A DNA stretch of 34,048 nucleotides from Mycolicibacterium sp. GF69. GTDB lineage: Bacteria; Actinomycetota; Actinomycetes; Mycobacteriales; Mycobacteriaceae. The notes under the pieces were generated by a model. That model was not told where the DNA came from. It saw nothing but the letters and a program-made list of their open reading frames with translations, and did not search any database. Where the stretch lies: NCBI RefSeq assembly GCF_003284965.1, contig NZ_QMEW01000042.1, forward strand, positions 1 through 34,048, written 5' to 3'. Each line of letters opens with the position of its first letter. Within the stretch, counting starts at the first letter, position 1. The position numbers and the translations under genes are program-made. This document shows positions 7,542 to 14,552 of this stretch, piece after piece.

Positions 7542-9149
7542 TCAGGGCATCGAGTCCTCCTCGAGACGGCCGCCGGATAGCCGGAGCCGACGGCGCACCC
7601 CGATATCGGCGAGAAACCGCTCGTCGTGGCTGACGACGATAAACGCGCCGCGATACGCGTTGAGCGCCGACTGGAGTTGTTCGACGCTGACCAGGTCGAG
7701 GTTGTTGGTGGGCTCGTCGAGCAGCAGTAGCTGCGGCGCCGGCTCGGCGTAGAGCACGCACGCAAGCGTCGCGCGCAACCGCTCGCCACCGGACAGCGCG
7801 CCGATCGGCAGATGGATCCTCTCGCCATGGAACAGGAATTGCGCCAACAGGTGCATGCGACGGGTATGGGAAAGACCGGACGCATACGCGGCCAGGCTCT
7901 CGGCGACCGTGTGGCGTGGCTCGAGCAGGTCGAGACGCTGGGACAGATATGCCACCCGGCCGTCGGCGCGTTGCACGGTGCCGGCGTCGGGATCCAGGTC
8001 ACCGCGCAGGATGCGCAGCAGTGTCGACTTGCCGCTCCCGTTGGGCCCGCTCAGCGCGATGCGTTCGGGCCCGCGCACGGACAGCTCGACATCGGCGCAG
8101 AACAGGTCGCGGACACGTAACCCACTGGCGGTGAGCACATCCCGGCCGGCGGGCACGTCCGGGTCAGGCAGGTCGAGGACGAGGGCGTCTTCGTTGCGCA
8201 CCGCCCGCTCGGCGTCGGCCAGCCGGGCCCTGGCGTCGCCGACCCGTGCAGCGTTGACCCCGTCCACTCGGCCGGCCGACTCCTGCGCTCGCCGCTTCCT
8301 GGACCCTGCAACGATTTTCGGCAGTCCGGCGTCGCTGAGGTTTCTGGCCGCGGTGCCGGCCCGCCGGGCCGCCCGCTCCCTTGCCTGCTGCATATCGCGC
8401 TTCTCGCGCTTGAGGTGTTGTTCGGCGTTGCGCACATTGCCCTCTGCGATGCGCTTCTCTTCGTTCACCGCCTCGCTGTACAGCGTGAAATTGCCACCGT
8501 ATGAGCGGATCTCGCCACGATGCAGTTCGGCGATCCGGTCCATTCGGTCGAGCAGCGCCCGGTCGTGGCTGACCAGCAGGAGGCAACCGGTGAAGTCGTC
8601 GAGCGCATCATAGAGCCGGTGTCGCGCGTCGAGGTCGAGGTTGTTGGTCGGCTCGTCGAGCAGCAACACGTCGGGCCGGGTCAACAGTTGGCCGGCGAGC
8701 CCGATGGTGACGATCTCACCGCCGGACAGCGTGCTGAGCCTGCGGTCGAGCGCGACGTGCCCCAAACCGAGCCGGTCCAGTTGGGCCCGCGCACGTTCCT
8801 CGACATCCCAGTCGTCCCCGATCGCGGTGAAGACGTCGGCGTCGGCGGTCCCGTCGGCCAGCGCGTCGAGCGCGTCGATGACGGAGGCGACACCGAGCAC
8901 TTGGGCGACGGTCCGACCCGCGACGTAGGGCAGCGACTGCGCCAGGTAGCCCAGCGTGCCGTCGACCGCGACGGTGCCCGCGGTCGGCGCCAGTTCGCCG
9001 GCAATGAGCCTCAGCAGCGCGCTTTTGCCCGCACCGTTGGGAGCGACCAGACCGGTGCGGCCCTCCCCGGCACTGAAGGACAGGTCGTCGAACAGCGACG
9101 TGTCATCGGGCCACGCGAACGACAAGTGGGAACAGACGATGGAAGACAT
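7542..9149 (-). CDS. ABC-F family ATPase (ribosome-protection/translation-factor type)
   Basis: Soluble protein with two ATP-binding cassettes and no membrane segments, about 535 residues. Cassette 1 has Walker A APNGAGKS, signature LSGGE and Walker B LLLDEPTNNLD; cassette 2 has GPNGSGKST, LSGGERLRA and LLLLDEPTNNLD. Between them is a charged linker of about 110 residues rich in Arg/Lys/Glu, as in ABC-F proteins that reach into the ribosomal E site. Length and organisation resemble antibiotic-protection ABC-Fs of actinomycetes more than EttA, but the drug class cannot be read. I start at ATG 9149 (MSSIVCSHLSFAWPD), where cassette homology begins; a GTG at 9185 would add 12 residues and run through the palindrome at 9151-9164. 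Confidence 0.85.
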   Translation of the reverse strand: MSSIVCSHLSFAWPDDTSLFDDLSFSAGEGRTGLVAPNGAGKSALLRLIAGELAPTAGTVAVDGTLGYLAQSLPYVAGRTVAQVLGVASVIDALDALADGTADADVFTAIGDDWDVEERARAQLDRLGLGHVALDRRLSTLSGGEIVTIGLAGQLLTRPDVLLLDEPTNNLDLDARHRLYDALDDFTGCLLLVSHDRALLDRMDRIAELHRGEIRSYGGNFTLYSEAVNEEKRIAEGNVRNAEQHLKREKRDMQQARERAARRAGTAARNLSDAGLPKIVAGSRKRRAQESAGRVDGVNAARVGDARARLADAERAVRNEDALVLDLPDPDVPAGRDVLTASGLRVRDLFCADVELSVRGPERIALSGPNGSGKSTLLRILRGDLDPDAGTVQRADGRVAYLSQRLDLLEPRHTVAESLAAYASGLSHTRRMHLLAQFLFHGERIHLPIGALSGGERLRATLACVLYAEPAPQLLLLDEPTNNLDLVSVEQLQSALNAYRGAFIVVSHDERFLADIGVRRRLRLSGGRLEEDSMP

Positions 9150-9150
9150 G

Positions 9151-9164
9151 CGAGAGATCTCTCG
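9151..9164. repeat. 14-bp perfect palindrome just before the ABC-F start
   Basis: CGAGAGATCTCTCG reads the same on both strands and ends one base before the ATG at 9149. It sits where the ribosome-binding site should be, so it could be an operator, or its dimeric/hairpin RNA could control initiation. Confidence 0.6.
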
Positions 9165-9228
9165 TACGTAGACGACTGGGGACACCGGAGCCGTCGTCTC
9201 ACCGCATGAGTCCAGGGTAGGCGCGAGG

Positions 9229-10293
9229 TCAAGCGGTTAAATATCGGCGCAGCATGTCCGTCGCGGCGGTGATCTTCTCGACCTCGACGCGTTCGTCGAC
9301 GCGGTGCGCGAGGTTGGGGTCGCCGGGCCCGTAGTTCACCGCCGGGATGCCGAGCGCGGCGAACCGGGACACGTCGGTCCACCCGTACTTGGCCCGCACC
9401 TGTCCGCCGGCGGCCTCGACGAGCGCAGCGGCCGCAGGTTTGGTCAACCCGGGCAGGGCGCCGGCCGCGGCGTCGGTCAATTCGATCTCCACGTCAAGGC
9501 CGTCGAGCACATCGCGCACATGCTGCAACGCGTCGTCGACGCTGCGGTCCGGGGCGAACCGGAAGTTGACCGTCGTCGACGCCGCATCGGGGATGACGTT
9601 GCCTGCGATGCCGCCGTCGATACGAACCGCCGACAGGCCCTCCCGGTAGGTGCAGCCGTCGATCTCCACGCTGCGCGCCCGGTACGACGAGAGCCGGTCC
9701 AGTACCGCGCCCAGCTTGTGAATCGCGTTGTCGCCCAGCCAGGATCGCGCGGAGTGCGCGCGAGTGCCCGTCGCGCTCACCACGACGCGCAGGGTGCCCT
9801 GGCAGCCGGCCTCGATGTAGCCCCCGGACGGCTCGCCGAGGATTGCGACGTCGGCTGCCAGCCACTCGGGCAGTTCCTTTTCAATGCGATTGAGACCGTT
9901 GGCGGACGCCTCGATCTCCTCGCAGTCGTACATCACCAGCGTGATGTCGTGTGTGGGCTCGGTGATGGTGGCCGCCAGGTGCAGGAATACCGCGTCGCCG
10001 GATTTCATGTCCGACGTGCCGCAGCCGTGCAGTTCACCGTCGACCAGCCGACTTGGCAGGTTGTCGGCGGCGGGCACCGTGTCGAGGTGACCGGCGAGCA
10101 ACACCCGCGACGGCAGGCCGAGGTTGGTGCGGGCCAGCACGGCGTCGGCGTTGCGGATCACCTCGAGGGCGGTCTGCTCGCGCAGCGCGGCCTCGACCGC
10201 GTCGGCGATGCGCTTCTCGCGGCGCGACTCGCTGGGGATGTCCACCAGCGCGGCGGTCAGCGCGATCGGATCACCGTGCAAATCCAGGGCCAC
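9229..10293 (-). CDS. dapE: Succinyl-diaminopimelate desuccinylase DapE
   Basis: Zinc-dependent M20-family hydrolase that removes succinate from N-succinyl-LL-2,6-diaminopimelate to give LL-DAP for lysine and peptidoglycan. Visible metal/catalytic motifs are AGHLDTVP (about 67-74), CGTSDMKSGDA (about 93-103), CEEIEA (the general-base Glu), EPSGGYIEAG and the C-terminal HRVDE. The 354-residue length from the GTG at 10293 equals the M. tuberculosis enzyme as I recall it, and MALDLHGDP matches its N-terminus. It is divergent from dapD across only 24 bp, with its own TAACCT -10 box 7 nt upstream, so the mRNA is probably leaderless. The longer open frame upstream of 10293 runs through dapD antisense and is rejected. 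Confidence 0.95.
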   Translation of the reverse strand: MALDLHGDPIALTAALVDIPSESRREKRIADAVEAALREQTALEVIRNADAVLARTNLGLPSRVLLAGHLDTVPAADNLPSRLVDGELHGCGTSDMKSGDAVFLHLAATITEPTHDITLVMYDCEEIEASANGLNRIEKELPEWLAADVAILGEPSGGYIEAGCQGTLRVVVSATGTRAHSARSWLGDNAIHKLGAVLDRLSSYRARSVEIDGCTYREGLSAVRIDGGIAGNVIPDAASTTVNFRFAPDRSVDDALQHVRDVLDGLDVEIELTDAAAGALPGLTKPAAAALVEAAGGQVRAKYGWTDVSRFAALGIPAVNYGPGDPNLAHRVDERVEVEKITAATDMLRRYLTA

Positions 10294-10300
10294 GCGGCTG

Positions 10301-10310
10301 AGGTTAGTCT
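10301..10310. promoter_or_regulatory. Overlapping divergent -10 boxes of dapE and dapD
   Basis: In the 24-bp spacer, AGGTTA at 10301-10306 is TAACCT on the minus strand, 7 nt before the dapE GTG. TAGTCT at 10305-10310 on the plus strand is 7 nt before the dapD GTG. The boxes share the TA at 10305-10306. Both fit leaderless initiation, so polymerase can occupy only one direction at a time. Confidence 0.6.
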
Positions 10311-10317
10311 TACCCGC

Positions 10318-11262
10318 GTGACTTCTGCTGCAGGTATTGGGCTGGCGACGATCGCCGCCGACGGATCGGTCCTCGACACGTGGTTCCCCGCACCCGAACT
10401 CGGCGGGGACGGCCCGTCGGGCACGGTCCGGCTGTCGGTGGCCGAGGTGCCCGAGGAGTTGGGCGCGCTGACCGGGCGCGACGAGGACCGCGGCGTCGAC
10501 ATTGTGGCGGTGCGGACGGTCATTTCGGCGCTGGACGACAAGGCGTCCGACGCCTACGACGCCTATCTGCGGTTGCATCTGCTGTCCCATCGGCTGGTGG
10601 CGCCGCACGGTCTGAACGCCGACGGCCTCTTCGGGGTGCTGACCAACGTCGTCTGGACCAACCACGGACCATGTGCGGTCGCCGGTTTCGAGACGGTGCG
10701 GGCGCGACTGCGACGGCGCGGGCCGGTGGCGGTCTACGGCGTCGACAAGTTCCCCCGGATGGTCGACTATGTGCTGCCCACCGGGGTGCGGATCGCCGAC
10801 GCCGACCGGGTCCGTCTCGGAGCGCACCTGGCCGAGGGGACGACGGTCATGCACGAGGGCTTCGTCAACTTCAACGCGGGCACGTTGGGCAGCTCGATGG
10901 TCGAGGGCCGGATCTCGGCGGGTGTGGTCGTCGACGACGGAACCGATCTCGGTGGCGGCGCATCGGTCATGGGCACGCTGTCGGGCGGCGGCAAGGAAGT
11001 AATCTCGGTGGGTAAACGCTGCCTGCTGGGTGCCAATGCGGGGCTGGGTATTTCGCTGGGCGACGACTGCGTCGTCGAAGCCGGCCTCTATGTGACGGCA
11101 GGGACCAAGGTGCAGACCGCCGACGGTCAGACGGTCAAGGCCCGGGAGTTGTCGGGCGCCGACAACCTGTTGTTCCGGCGCAATTCGCTGTCCGGCGCCG
11201 TCGAGGTGGTCAAGCGTGACGGCACTGGCATCACGCTCAACGAGGCCCTACACCAGAACTGA
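10318..11262 (+). CDS. dapD: Tetrahydrodipicolinate N-succinyltransferase DapD
   Basis: Transfers succinate from succinyl-CoA to tetrahydrodipicolinate, the first committed step of the succinylase branch of DAP/lysine synthesis. The 314-residue protein matches the actinobacterial DapD sequence throughout: HGLNADGLFGVLTNVVWTN, a trimeric left-handed beta-helix core with hexapeptide repeats (RISAGVVVDDGTDLGGGASV), and the TLSGGG loop. Starts at GTG 10318 (MTSAAGIGLATIAADG), the point where homology begins and 7 nt after TAGTCT. The much longer open frame upstream is dapE antisense. A short GCGCTC/GAGCGC inverted repeat follows the stop at 11264-11277 but has no U tract. Confidence 0.95.
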   Translation: MTSAAGIGLATIAADGSVLDTWFPAPELGGDGPSGTVRLSVAEVPEELGALTGRDEDRGVDIVAVRTVISALDDKASDAYDAYLRLHLLSHRLVAPHGLNADGLFGVLTNVVWTNHGPCAVAGFETVRARLRRRGPVAVYGVDKFPRMVDYVLPTGVRIADADRVRLGAHLAEGTTVMHEGFVNFNAGTLGSSMVEGRISAGVVVDDGTDLGGGASVMGTLSGGGKEVISVGKRCLLGANAGLGISLGDDCVVEAGLYVTAGTKVQTADGQTVKARELSGADNLLFRRNSLSGAVEVVKRDGTGITLNEALHQN

Positions 11263-11302
11263 CGCGCTCTGGAGCGCCCTGACCTGGTTGCCGCGAGCGT
11301 GC

Positions 11303-11899
11303 TCAGTCGGCCGCCGCGTTCGGTTTCAACGGCGGGCAGCGCCCGTCGACCGCGGCCAGTTCGAAGTGCCAGATCTCGTTGGCGTAGACCTGGCACAGCC
11401 CGAACTCGCGACCGTTGGCGATGAGCCATTTGTCCGCTTCGACGGGACCGATGTCGACAGCCTGACCGGTGACGTGCTTCGACTTTTCCGGCGAAGCCAC
11501 GAATTCCCTTGCGGCTTCGGGGCTTCCGTACCTGATGACACCATCGGCGAAGAGCCTCTCCTGGAAGCCCTTCGATCGCCACCCAGACGAGATGCGCACC
11601 TCGACGCCGTCACTCTCGGCGCTGCGGGCCGCCTTCTGAACCGCCTCACGCAGCGCCGGGTCGAGCCACCCCACGATCGGATCGTGGGTGTCGAACGGGC
11701 TGAGCATGCGACCGTCGGGCAGCCAACCGCCGACGGTGTCCTGTGCCGCCGGTCCGATGCTCAACGGCTCCTGGCCGACAGCGGGTGGTGGTGTCCGGGC
11801 CGGCGGATGCGGTGCGCCGCATGCGGCGATCGCGCACACTGACGCCGCCGCGAGCGTGCGCAAAATGCTGAATTTCCGCGGCGTTTCGTGTGCAAACAC
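11303..11899 (-). CDS. VanY-type (M15) D-Ala-D-Ala carboxypeptidase-like lipoprotein
   Basis: Predicted exported zinc carboxypeptidase acting on peptidoglycan stem peptides. The N-terminus from GTG 11899 reads as a lipoprotein signal: a basic TPRKFSILR region, a hydrophobic stretch and an IAAC lipobox with Cys at about residue 27. The catalytic domain shows the SGWRS motif, the SKHVTGQAVDIG zinc motif (His and Asp ligands) and the C-terminal WHFE with the third ligand. About 198 residues. The open frame extends to a TTG at 11950 overlapping the VOC stop, but the lipoprotein signal favours the inner start. The signal peptide is encoded by a hairpin-forming repeat (11849-11910). Same direction as VOC and fadD36, 47 bp after the VOC stop. 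Confidence 0.82.
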   Translation of the reverse strand: MFAHETPRKFSILRTLAAASVCAIAACGAPHPPARTPPPAVGQEPLSIGPAAQDTVGGWLPDGRMLSPFDTHDPIVGWLDPALREAVQKAARSAESDGVEVRISSGWRSKGFQERLFADGVIRYGSPEAAREFVASPEKSKHVTGQAVDIGPVEADKWLIANGREFGLCQVYANEIWHFELAAVDGRCPPLKPNAAAD

Positions 11900-11910
11900 G
11901 CACGCTCGCG
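11849..11910. repeat. 62-bp hairpin element with 12-bp arms
   Basis: The left arm CGCGAGCGTGCG (11849-11860) and right arm CGCACGCTCGCG (11899-11910) are perfect inverted copies with a 38-bp loop. Inside is a nested CGTGT-GCAA-ACACG stem (11887-11900). Eleven bases of the same arm occur again at 11292-11302, right after the VanY stop. It looks like a dispersed palindromic repeat that has become part of the signal-peptide coding sequence; other genomic copies cannot be checked here. Confidence 0.7.
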
Positions 11911-11946
11911 CCAACCGGGGGGTCGCTCGCGCCAACAACGAGGCGG

Positions 11947-12297
11947 TCAATCTTCGGCAGCCAGGATGCAGAATTCGTTGCCCTCCGGATCGGCCAGCAC
12001 AACCCAGGTTTGTTCACCCTGGCCGATGTCGACATGCCGTGCACCGAGACCGACAACCCGCTCTACCTCGACCTGCTGGTCGTCGGGCCGAAAGTCGAAG
12101 TGGATGCGATTCTTGACCACTTTGCCATCGGGCACCGCGAGAAACAGCCAGTTCGGGCCTGCGCCCGGCGGCGCGTGCAGGACCACGTCGCCGTCGGAGT
12201 CGACGTCGTGCGGCCAGCCGAGCACCTGCGACCAAAACCGGCCCAACGCGGTGGCGTCATGCGAATCGATGCAGATCTCGTCGAATGTGAGACTCAT
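11947..12297 (-). CDS. VOC-superfamily (glyoxalase/bleomycin-resistance fold) protein
   Basis: 116 residues forming one paired beta-alpha-beta-beta-beta unit of the vicinal-oxygen-chelate fold. It begins MSLTFDEICIDSHDATALGRFW, typical of the 'glyoxalase-like' group, and has LGWP, NWLFLAVPDGKVVKNRIHFDF and the closing VVLADPEGNEFCIL. His and Glu residues at the usual chelate positions (HFDF, the GNEF Glu) are present, so metal binding is possible, but the substrate cannot be deduced. ATGA overlap with the fadD36 stop, so it is translationally coupled to that gene. Confidence 0.88.
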   Translation of the reverse strand: MSLTFDEICIDSHDATALGRFWSQVLGWPHDVDSDGDVVLHAPPGAGPNWLFLAVPDGKVVKNRIHFDFRPDDQQVEVERVVGLGARHVDIGQGEQTWVVLADPEGNEFCILAAED

Positions 12298-13694
12298 CGA
12301 GTCAACTCCTTCTTGAGTACCTTCCCCATCGCGTTGCGCGGCAACGAGTCGACCAACCGCACCTCGCGCGGCCGCTTGTGTACCGAAAGCTGTTGAGCCA
12401 CATATTCGATGAGTTCGTCCGGCGAAGCGTCGCCCACCACGAACGCGACGATGCGCTGCCCGAGGTCGTCGTCGGGAACACCGACAACGGCCACTTCCCG
12501 CACCCCGGGGTGACCGAGCAGCGCGGTCTCGACCTCACCCGCCCCCACCCGGAAGCCTCCGGTCTTGATCAGGTCGACGGATTCGCGACCGACGATGCGG
12601 TGCATCCCGTCGCCGTCGATCACCGCGACATCGCCGGTGCGATACCAGCCGTCGGCGTCGAGCACCTCGGCGGTGGCGTCGGGTCGGTTGAGGTAGCCGT
12701 CGAAGAGCGTGGCACCCCGAACGTGCAGCTGCCCAATGGTTTCCCCATCATGCGGAGCCTCGCCGCCGTGGTCGTGGAGCAACCGCGTCTCGATACCGGT
12801 CAGCGGAACGCCCACCGACCCGGGCCTGCGTTCACCGTCGGCGCGGGTGCTGATCGTGATCAGCGACTCCGTCGAGCCGTAGCGCTCGATGGGCCGGTGC
12901 CCGGTCGTCTGGGCCAACTTGTCGAACACCGGCACCGGCAGCGGCGCGCTGCCCGAAACGAGCAACCGCGCCGACGCCAGCGCGGCGGCCGACTCGCGGT
13001 CGTCGGCCACCCGCGACCACACCGTCGGGACGCCGAAGTACAACGAGCCACCGGCCGCCGCGTAGTTCTGCGGCGTCGGTTTCCCGGTGTGCACGAACCG
13101 GTTTCCCACGCGCAACGACCCGAGCAGTCCGAGTATCAACCCGTGCACGTGGTACAGCGGCAGGCCGTGGACCAGGACGTCCTCGGGCGTCCAGCGCCAG
13201 GCCTCGGCGAGACCGTCGATGTCGGCGGCGATCGCACGGCGGCTGATCACGACACCTTTGGGCGGCCCGGTCGTGCCGGAGGTGTAGATGATCAGCGCCG
13301 GCGAGTCGGCGGGCGGTTCGGCATAGCGGTGCCAGGACCGGGCGTGCAGCCGCACCGGCACATGTTGCAGGCCGTTGGCATCCGCCGGCTTCTCCCCGAG
13401 CCACGCCTGCGCGCCGGAGTCGGTCAGGATGTGTCCACGTTCGGCGGCGCCGACGTCGGCGGGCACCGGTACGACGGGCACCCCGGCGATCAGACAACCC
13501 GTTACCGCCAGCACCGTGGCCACGGTCGGGGTGGCCAACACCGCGACCCGGTGCGCACCCGCGATGCGCTCGGCGACCGACGTCGCGGCGCCCACCAGAT
13601 CGCTACGCGACAACACCGCCCCGTCGATGCGAACCGCGTCCCCGATGTCGGCGCCGCCCGTGACCGCGGCGGGGTTCAACGAAGCCAGCAGCAT
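12294..13694 (-). CDS. fadD36: Acyl-CoA synthetase FadD36
   Basis: ANL-superfamily ligase of 466 residues that activates a carboxylic acid as acyl-AMP and then acyl-CoA. Motifs: YTSGTTGPPKGV (AMP P-loop), the RYGSTESL Y-G-x-T-E motif, WYRTGDVA and the C-terminal PRNAMGKVLKK with the adenylation Lys. The sequence follows M. tuberculosis FadD36 (Rv1193) closely from its MLLASLNPAAV start at 13694. It heads a unit with VOC and the VanY-like lipoprotein. TAACCT lies 8 nt before the ATG, compatible with a leaderless or near-leaderless mRNA. The physiological acid substrate is not readable from sequence. Confidence 0.93.
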   Translation of the reverse strand: MLLASLNPAAVTGGADIGDAVRIDGAVLSRSDLVGAATSVAERIAGAHRVAVLATPTVATVLAVTGCLIAGVPVVPVPADVGAAERGHILTDSGAQAWLGEKPADANGLQHVPVRLHARSWHRYAEPPADSPALIIYTSGTTGPPKGVVISRRAIAADIDGLAEAWRWTPEDVLVHGLPLYHVHGLILGLLGSLRVGNRFVHTGKPTPQNYAAAGGSLYFGVPTVWSRVADDRESAAALASARLLVSGSAPLPVPVFDKLAQTTGHRPIERYGSTESLITISTRADGERRPGSVGVPLTGIETRLLHDHGGEAPHDGETIGQLHVRGATLFDGYLNRPDATAEVLDADGWYRTGDVAVIDGDGMHRIVGRESVDLIKTGGFRVGAGEVETALLGHPGVREVAVVGVPDDDLGQRIVAFVVGDASPDELIEYVAQQLSVHKRPREVRLVDSLPRNAMGKVLKKELTR

Positions 13695-13702
13695 AACCAG
13701 CG

Positions 13703-13708
13703 AGGTTA
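13703..13708 (-). promoter_or_regulatory. Candidate -10 box of fadD36
   Basis: TAACCT on the minus strand, identical to the dapE -10, 8 nt before ATG 13694 in the 45-bp fadD36/Nudix interval. Confidence 0.45.
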
Positions 13709-13724
13709 CCCACTTCGGCTCGGC

Positions 13725-13730
13725 GATACT
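13725..13730 (+). promoter_or_regulatory. Candidate -10 box of the Nudix gene
   Basis: GATACT on the plus strand, 6 nt before the GTG at 13737 and 9 nt before the ATG at 13740. A near-consensus box giving a leaderless or 3-nt-leader mRNA. Confidence 0.35.
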
Positions 13731-13739
13731 GAGCGCGTG

Positions 13740-14267
13740 ATGCACATTCAACGGTTGACGTCGCGCGAGGTCTACCGGAACAACTGGATGACGCTGCGTG
13801 AAGACGACATCCGACGACCGGACGGCAGCGACGGTGTCTACGCGGTCGTCGACAAGCCGAACTATGCGTTGGTGATCGCTCGGGACGGTGACCGCTACCG
13901 GCTGGTCGAGCAGTTCCGGTACCCGTTGGGGCTGCGGCGCTGGGAGTTCCCGCAGGGCACCGCCCCCGGCCAACTAACGCCGGCCGACCTCGCGACCCGC
14001 GAACTACGCGAGGAGACGGGCCTGCGCGCATCTGAGATGGTGTCGCTCGGACAGCTCGACGTGGCGCCCGGAATGAGCAGCCAGCGCGGCTGGATTTTCC
14101 TCGCGACGAGCATCACCGAGGGTGAGCATGACCGCGAGCACGAGGAGCAGGACATGCGCAGCGAGTGGTTCACCCGCGACGAGGTCGAGCAGATGATGCG
14201 CGACGGCGTGATCACCGACGCCCAGTCGATCGCGGCGTGGACGCTAATGCTGCTGGCCGAACGCTAG
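13740..14267 (+). CDS. Nudix hydrolase with a variant Nudix box
   Basis: 175-residue predicted nucleoside-diphosphate-X hydrolase resembling ADP-ribose/nucleotide-sugar pyrophosphatases, with N-terminal VYRNNWMTLREDDIRRPDG and YPLGLRRWEFPQG strands. The box continues as GTAPGQLTPADLATRELREETGL: the REL-REETG catalytic part with its metal-binding Glu residues is intact, but the first Glu of the G-x5-E consensus is Leu. Such variants exist in some Nudix groups, so it is probably active. An in-frame GTG directly precedes the ATG (13737) and could be the true start if the mRNA is leaderless. Divergent from fadD36. Confidence 0.85.
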   Translation: MHIQRLTSREVYRNNWMTLREDDIRRPDGSDGVYAVVDKPNYALVIARDGDRYRLVEQFRYPLGLRRWEFPQGTAPGQLTPADLATRELREETGLRASEMVSLGQLDVAPGMSSQRGWIFLATSITEGEHDREHEEQDMRSEWFTRDEVEQMMRDGVITDAQSIAAWTLMLLAER

Positions 14268-14342
14268 GCCGGCAAGCGCTTCGAACCGCACGGCGGTCCG
14301 TTTCGTGTAAGGGGTAGAGCGGTACAGAAAAGGGGTGACACG

Positions 14343-14483
14343 ATGACCGCGCTGTACGGAATGATGGCGATGATGCCGCTGCTGTTCGCCGGCGCCGGTT
14401 ATTTTCTCGTGTCGTCTGCCGGCTGCCGCGAGAATCGCACGACCCTCGCCGACGGTACCGGCACAGCCGATACCAATCCGTGA
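14343..14483 (+). CDS. 46-residue predicted membrane protein
   Basis: Short reading frame with an excellent ribosome-binding site (AAGGGG, 7-8 nt before ATG 14343). The product begins MTALYGMMAMMPLLFAGAG and continues YFLVSS, one hydrophobic segment of about 22 residues, then a polar tail with one Cys (AGCRENRT). It could be a small membrane regulator or subunit; no homologue recognised. It lies alone between the Nudix gene and a secreted protein, all on the plus strand. Confidence rests on RBS, hydrophobicity and codon-level GC pattern only. Confidence 0.5.
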   Translation: MTALYGMMAMMPLLFAGAGYFLVSSAGCRENRTTLADGTGTADTNP

Positions 14484-14539
14484 TGCTCTCGTAGCCTTGG
14501 GCAGACCGTGTCATGCGGCTTGTCGACGGCCGCGCTCAC

Positions 14540-14545
14540 TACTGT
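14540..14545 (+). promoter_or_regulatory. Candidate leaderless -10 box of the secreted protein gene
   Basis: TACTGT, 7 nt before ATG 14553. This supports the inner ATG over the upstream ATG at 14508 of the same frame. Confidence 0.5.
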
Positions 14546-14552
14546 TGACTTC

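Noticed and set aside
9304..10317. Long plus-strand reading frame fused in front of dapD
   Set aside because: It is antisense to dapE and has no recognisable protein features; DapD homology starts at GTG 10318.
11264..11277. GCGCTC-TG-GAGCGC hairpin after dapD as intrinsic terminator
   Set aside because: Stem of 6 bp with a 2-nt loop and no U tract; too weak to call.
12378..13736. Plus-strand reading frame in front of the Nudix gene
   Set aside because: Shadow of fadD36 (Arg/His/Gly-rich translation); the Nudix homology starts at 13737-13740.
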